From Candidatus Thorarchaeota archaeon (GTDB lineage: Archaea; Asgardarchaeota; Thorarchaeia; Thorarchaeales; Thorarchaeaceae), in assembly GCA_013138615.1 (NCBI GenBank), contig WTCK01000168.1, forward strand, positions 1 through 7,892: 7,892 bases of DNA, given 5' to 3'. The position numbers were made by a program, and so were the translations under genes. Under the pieces are notes generated by a model. That model saw only the letters and a list, made by a program, of their open reading frames with translations, had not been told where the DNA came from and ran no database searches. Position 1 is the first letter of the stretch. Each line of letters starts with the position of its first letter. Shown piece after piece: positions 5,664 through 7,892 of this stretch.

Positions 5664-7509
5664 ACAAGATTATGCATCACAGGATCTCAGACGCAGACCA
5701 TTTCGTTCAGCTCTTGCTCTTCTCTCTATTTCCAGTGTCGTGGCCTCGACAACATTTCTCTTCCTATTTGGGAATGTGTTGCTGGATGTGACAACACTCC
5801 TCACATCAACTCCGTCAGCATCATCCATGCGAGTGTTCTTTGAAACTTTCATTTGGTCGGTCTTGCTGTTGGTCTTCATTTTAGGCACTGTGGTTGTTTC
5901 AAGCACAATCTCGTTGGAAATGGTGAGCAGAAGGAAAGACATTGGACTAATGAAAGCCATCGGAACCTTGATGGACACGATATTCGATCATTTCATGACG
6001 CAAGCGGTGATACTGCTTGTTGGAGGAGTGGCGCTTGGAGTTGCCGCTGGGACTCTTCTATACTTCGCTGGTCTTATCTGGCTAGCTTCTGTGCTCCCCA
6101 ATGCACAGTTCGCATTTCAATATCCAGTGCTTCAGGTGGCTCTTCTTTGCGGCGTCTATTTGCTCATTGGATACTTTGCAGCTCAACAACCCATCTACTC
6201 TACTGTCCATGAAACTCCCATTGATGCACTGAACCCTGACGTAGGATTGAAAGTCAAGAAGCATGGGTTCCTTGATAGCTTCGGGCTTCCCTTTAGGATC
6301 GCCACAAAGGCCACTGGACGGCGAATCAAGGGTACGCGAAGAACCGCCCTCTCACTCTTCCTAAGCTTCTCTCTGGCGTCCCTGCTTTGGATTGGCGGAG
6401 GGGTTATCGATACAACTACCGACGCCTATATTTCACGCTCCATGGGGACAAACGTTATAGCTGTCGGCAATCCTGACCTCCTAGCTCAATACTACGATGC
6501 GTATTCTCTGACAGGTTCTATGCTTAACGAATCCTTCAGTTTCATCGACACACAGTACTTGGTGCCTCTCACACTCATCGCGGACTTAGAAGCCCTTTCG
6601 GGAGTTTCACAAGTTGAACAGCGACTAGTGGACTATGCGACGGTTTCAGAGATTGCTAAACCCGTCTGGAATGAGAATCTTGACCAATACGAGCTCATCG
6701 GGGATTCGAGGGTTGGAAAGGCACTCGTTGTAGGTTTAGATTGGGACAATACAATATCCGATTGGTATTACTACGGTGATGAAACAAATTCCTCCCAACA
6801 AGTGTGGGTTGGCGGGGGGATGGCGAACACCCTTTTCGAGGACCCTCTCATACAGAGTCTTGGAGTCCATGGGACTTCATTCGAGGTCAAGGCAATAGCC
6901 TTCGACATTGTCAATGGTGGCAACATAACCTTCATGGATATCTCTATCATGCAACAGCTCTATGGCATATCGGAGAGCAACCTCGTTCTAGTGCAAGTGG
7001 ACGACTACTCCCCATCCATGATTTCACGAATCCAGGGGCTTGTAGAGGCTGAAACCGGGTTCGGGATTTTCCTACAGCAAGAGGTTCTTGAAAGCAATTT
7101 GAGAACCCTTAGCGCCTTTTGGAGTCTGCTTCAGCCATTGCCTTTGATAGCCCTCCTCAGTGCTTTCCTGGGTTTGACGAACTATCTACTAGTTTCAGTA
7201 TTTGGCAGGTTCAGGGACTACATCATTATGAGGTCAATTGGTGCGAAGCCCTCATTCATTGCAAGGACAATGATTGCAGAAGGTGTTGAAATTGGGCTCA
7301 CTGCTGGCTTTCCAGCGGTTCTAGTGGCGACCCTGTTCAGTATCTACTTCCTAGTGCCTGAAGCTGCAGTGCCTTCGCTTCTGTATCTCCCGACGGCCAT
7401 TGCCATTATGTTAGTATCAATGCTCACAGTAGTGGTGCTGTCTGCTATACCTGTATATCTCATATTCATGAGCCGTAAGGAACTCAGAGTATCGGAATTC
7501 GCGGTTTAA
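5656..7509 (+). CDS. ABC transporter permease, FtsX family, two FtsX repeats
   Basis: This is a 617-residue integral membrane protein. Its ATG (5656) overlaps the ATPase stop, with AAAGGAG (5637-5643) upstream. There are about eight helices: 17-43, 62-84, 113-147, 158-177, 230-251, 491-516, about 541-566 and 575-603. Two FtsX repeats are marked by the coupling-helix motif RRKDIGLMKAIG (92-103) and its equivalent RFRDYIIMRSIGAK (518-531). Between helices 5 and 6 lies one large external domain (about 252-490), corresponding to the MacB-type periplasmic core region. The first repeat has only a loop of about 18 residues at that place, so the protein is asymmetric. By family knowledge such pumps move lipids, lipoproteins, peptides or antibiotics, or transmit force to external enzymes. 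The substrate here cannot be told. With the ATPase it forms a two-gene unit; the working complex probably has one permease with two ATPases. Confidence 0.92.
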   Translation: MSEQDYASQDLRRRPFRSALALLSISSVVASTTFLFLFGNVLLDVTTLLTSTPSASSMRVFFETFIWSVLLLVFILGTVVVSSTISLEMVSRRKDIGLMKAIGTLMDTIFDHFMTQAVILLVGGVALGVAAGTLLYFAGLIWLASVLPNAQFAFQYPVLQVALLCGVYLLIGYFAAQQPIYSTVHETPIDALNPDVGLKVKKHGFLDSFGLPFRIATKATGRRIKGTRRTALSLFLSFSLASLLWIGGGVIDTTTDAYISRSMGTNVIAVGNPDLLAQYYDAYSLTGSMLNESFSFIDTQYLVPLTLIADLEALSGVSQVEQRLVDYATVSEIAKPVWNENLDQYELIGDSRVGKALVVGLDWDNTISDWYYYGDETNSSQQVWVGGGMANTLFEDPLIQSLGVHGTSFEVKAIAFDIVNGGNITFMDISIMQQLYGISESNLVLVQVDDYSPSMISRIQGLVEAETGFGIFLQQEVLESNLRTLSAFWSLLQPLPLIALLSAFLGLTNYLLVSVFGRFRDYIIMRSIGAKPSFIARTMIAEGVEIGLTAGFPAVLVATLFSIYFLVPEAAVPSLLYLPTAIAIMLVSMLTVVVLSAIPVYLIFMSRKELRVSEFAV

Positions 7510-7558
7510 GGGACAACGTTCTTTAGAGAAAGTCAGTGAGTGCCAGCAGGAATTCCAA

Positions 7559-7892
7559 ATGACTAGCAAAGCCCCGGAAGAAGAGTTCTCCATCCATTGG
7601 ATTCGAGACATAACTGAAGAGGTTCTCAAAAGAAACGCTGCAGTATACTTGATTTCCACCGGAAAGAGCCCAAGCGGAAGCATTCACATCGGCATCATGA
7701 GAGAGATCATAATTGCTGATGTGATCAAGAGAGAGCTCCTTCGAAAAGGAAATGATGCACGCACGATGTTCGTGGTCGATGACTATGATCCTGTGCGTTC
7801 GTTCCCCGCATCGGTTTCCCTCAATTTGGAGGATTGGGTCGGCATACCGTATTCGGATGTCGTTGACGAGTTTGGATGTTGTGATAGCTTCG
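7559..7892 (+). CDS. lysS: Class I lysyl-tRNA synthetase, N-terminal part
   Basis: The first 111 residues are present before the right edge. It starts at ATG 7559 with AGGA seven bases upstream. Class I LysRS, the form usual in archaea, charges tRNA-Lys with lysine using ATP in the cytosol. Visible family marks are HW (13-14), STGKSPSGSIHIG (33-45) holding the class I HIGH-type motif as HIGI, the conserved DDYDPVRSFP (74-83; family DDFDPLRK), and VDEFGCCDSF near the edge (family DPxGCxDSY). The order and spacing agree with archaeal LysRS-I; the KMSKS region and anticodon-binding domain lie outside the window. The 49-base gap after the permease is short, so read-through is possible, but the gene is a housekeeping one and functionally unrelated to the exporter. 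Confidence 0.95.
   Translation, partial: MTSKAPEEEFSIHWIRDITEEVLKRNAAVYLISTGKSPSGSIHIGIMREIIIADVIKRELLRKGNDARTMFVVDDYDPVRSFPASVSLNLEDWVGIPYSDVVDEFGCCDSF

Noticed and set aside
5853..6212. Plus-strand frame of 119 residues inside the permease
   Set aside because: Out-of-frame shadow with Trp/Ser/Arg-rich sequence inside a well-supported FtsX repeat.
1..7892. CRISPR array, insertion sequence, integrase or terminal repeats
   Set aside because: No regularly spaced repeats, transposase or recombinase motifs, or long terminal inverted repeats were seen on either strand.

Overview
The window looks archaeal and most likely comes from an Asgard archaeon, possibly Thorarchaeota-like. Three things point that way. 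The right edge carries an archaeal-type class I lysyl-tRNA synthetase. The centre holds a roadblock/LC7-domain protein followed by two proteins of the TRAPP-Bet3/V4R superfamily, one of which resembles eukaryotic Bet3 along nearly its whole length. Start codons also include TTG behind clear Shine-Dalgarno motifs. The lineage call is inference from gene content; no phylogeny could be run.

Layout. (1) At 1-354 (minus) is the N-terminal part of a cyclase-family (kynurenine-formamidase-like) metal hydrolase that runs off the left edge. (2) At 406-906 (plus) and 921-1508 (minus) are two convergent small polytopic membrane proteins, the second ending in a zinc ribbon. They share a similar layout and may be distant paralogues. 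(3) At 1509-1835 is a non-coding divergent intergenic region with a long imperfect hairpin. (4) At 1836-3950 is a three-gene plus-strand cluster: roadblock domain + linker + two winged-helix-like modules; a Bet3-like protein; and a V4R-like protein. (5) At 4026-4778 is a membrane-anchored regulator with two winged-helix domains. (6) At 4914-7509 are a MacB/LolD-type ABC ATPase and its overlapping FtsX-type permease. (7) At 7559-7892 is the 5' end of class I LysRS.

How the genes may work together. In eukaryotic TRAPP, Bet3-fold subunits pair with longin-fold subunits. Roadblock is a small alpha/beta fold of similar architecture to longin, and both occur in small-GTPase regulators. A roadblock/Bet3-like/V4R-like cluster is therefore a candidate archaeal scaffold acting on small GTPases or membranes. 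This is the most interesting part of the window, and it remains a hypothesis. The membrane-bound regulator beside the ABC exporter suggests a second unit, in which a one-protein sensor controls an exporter acting on lipid, peptide or envelope substrates.
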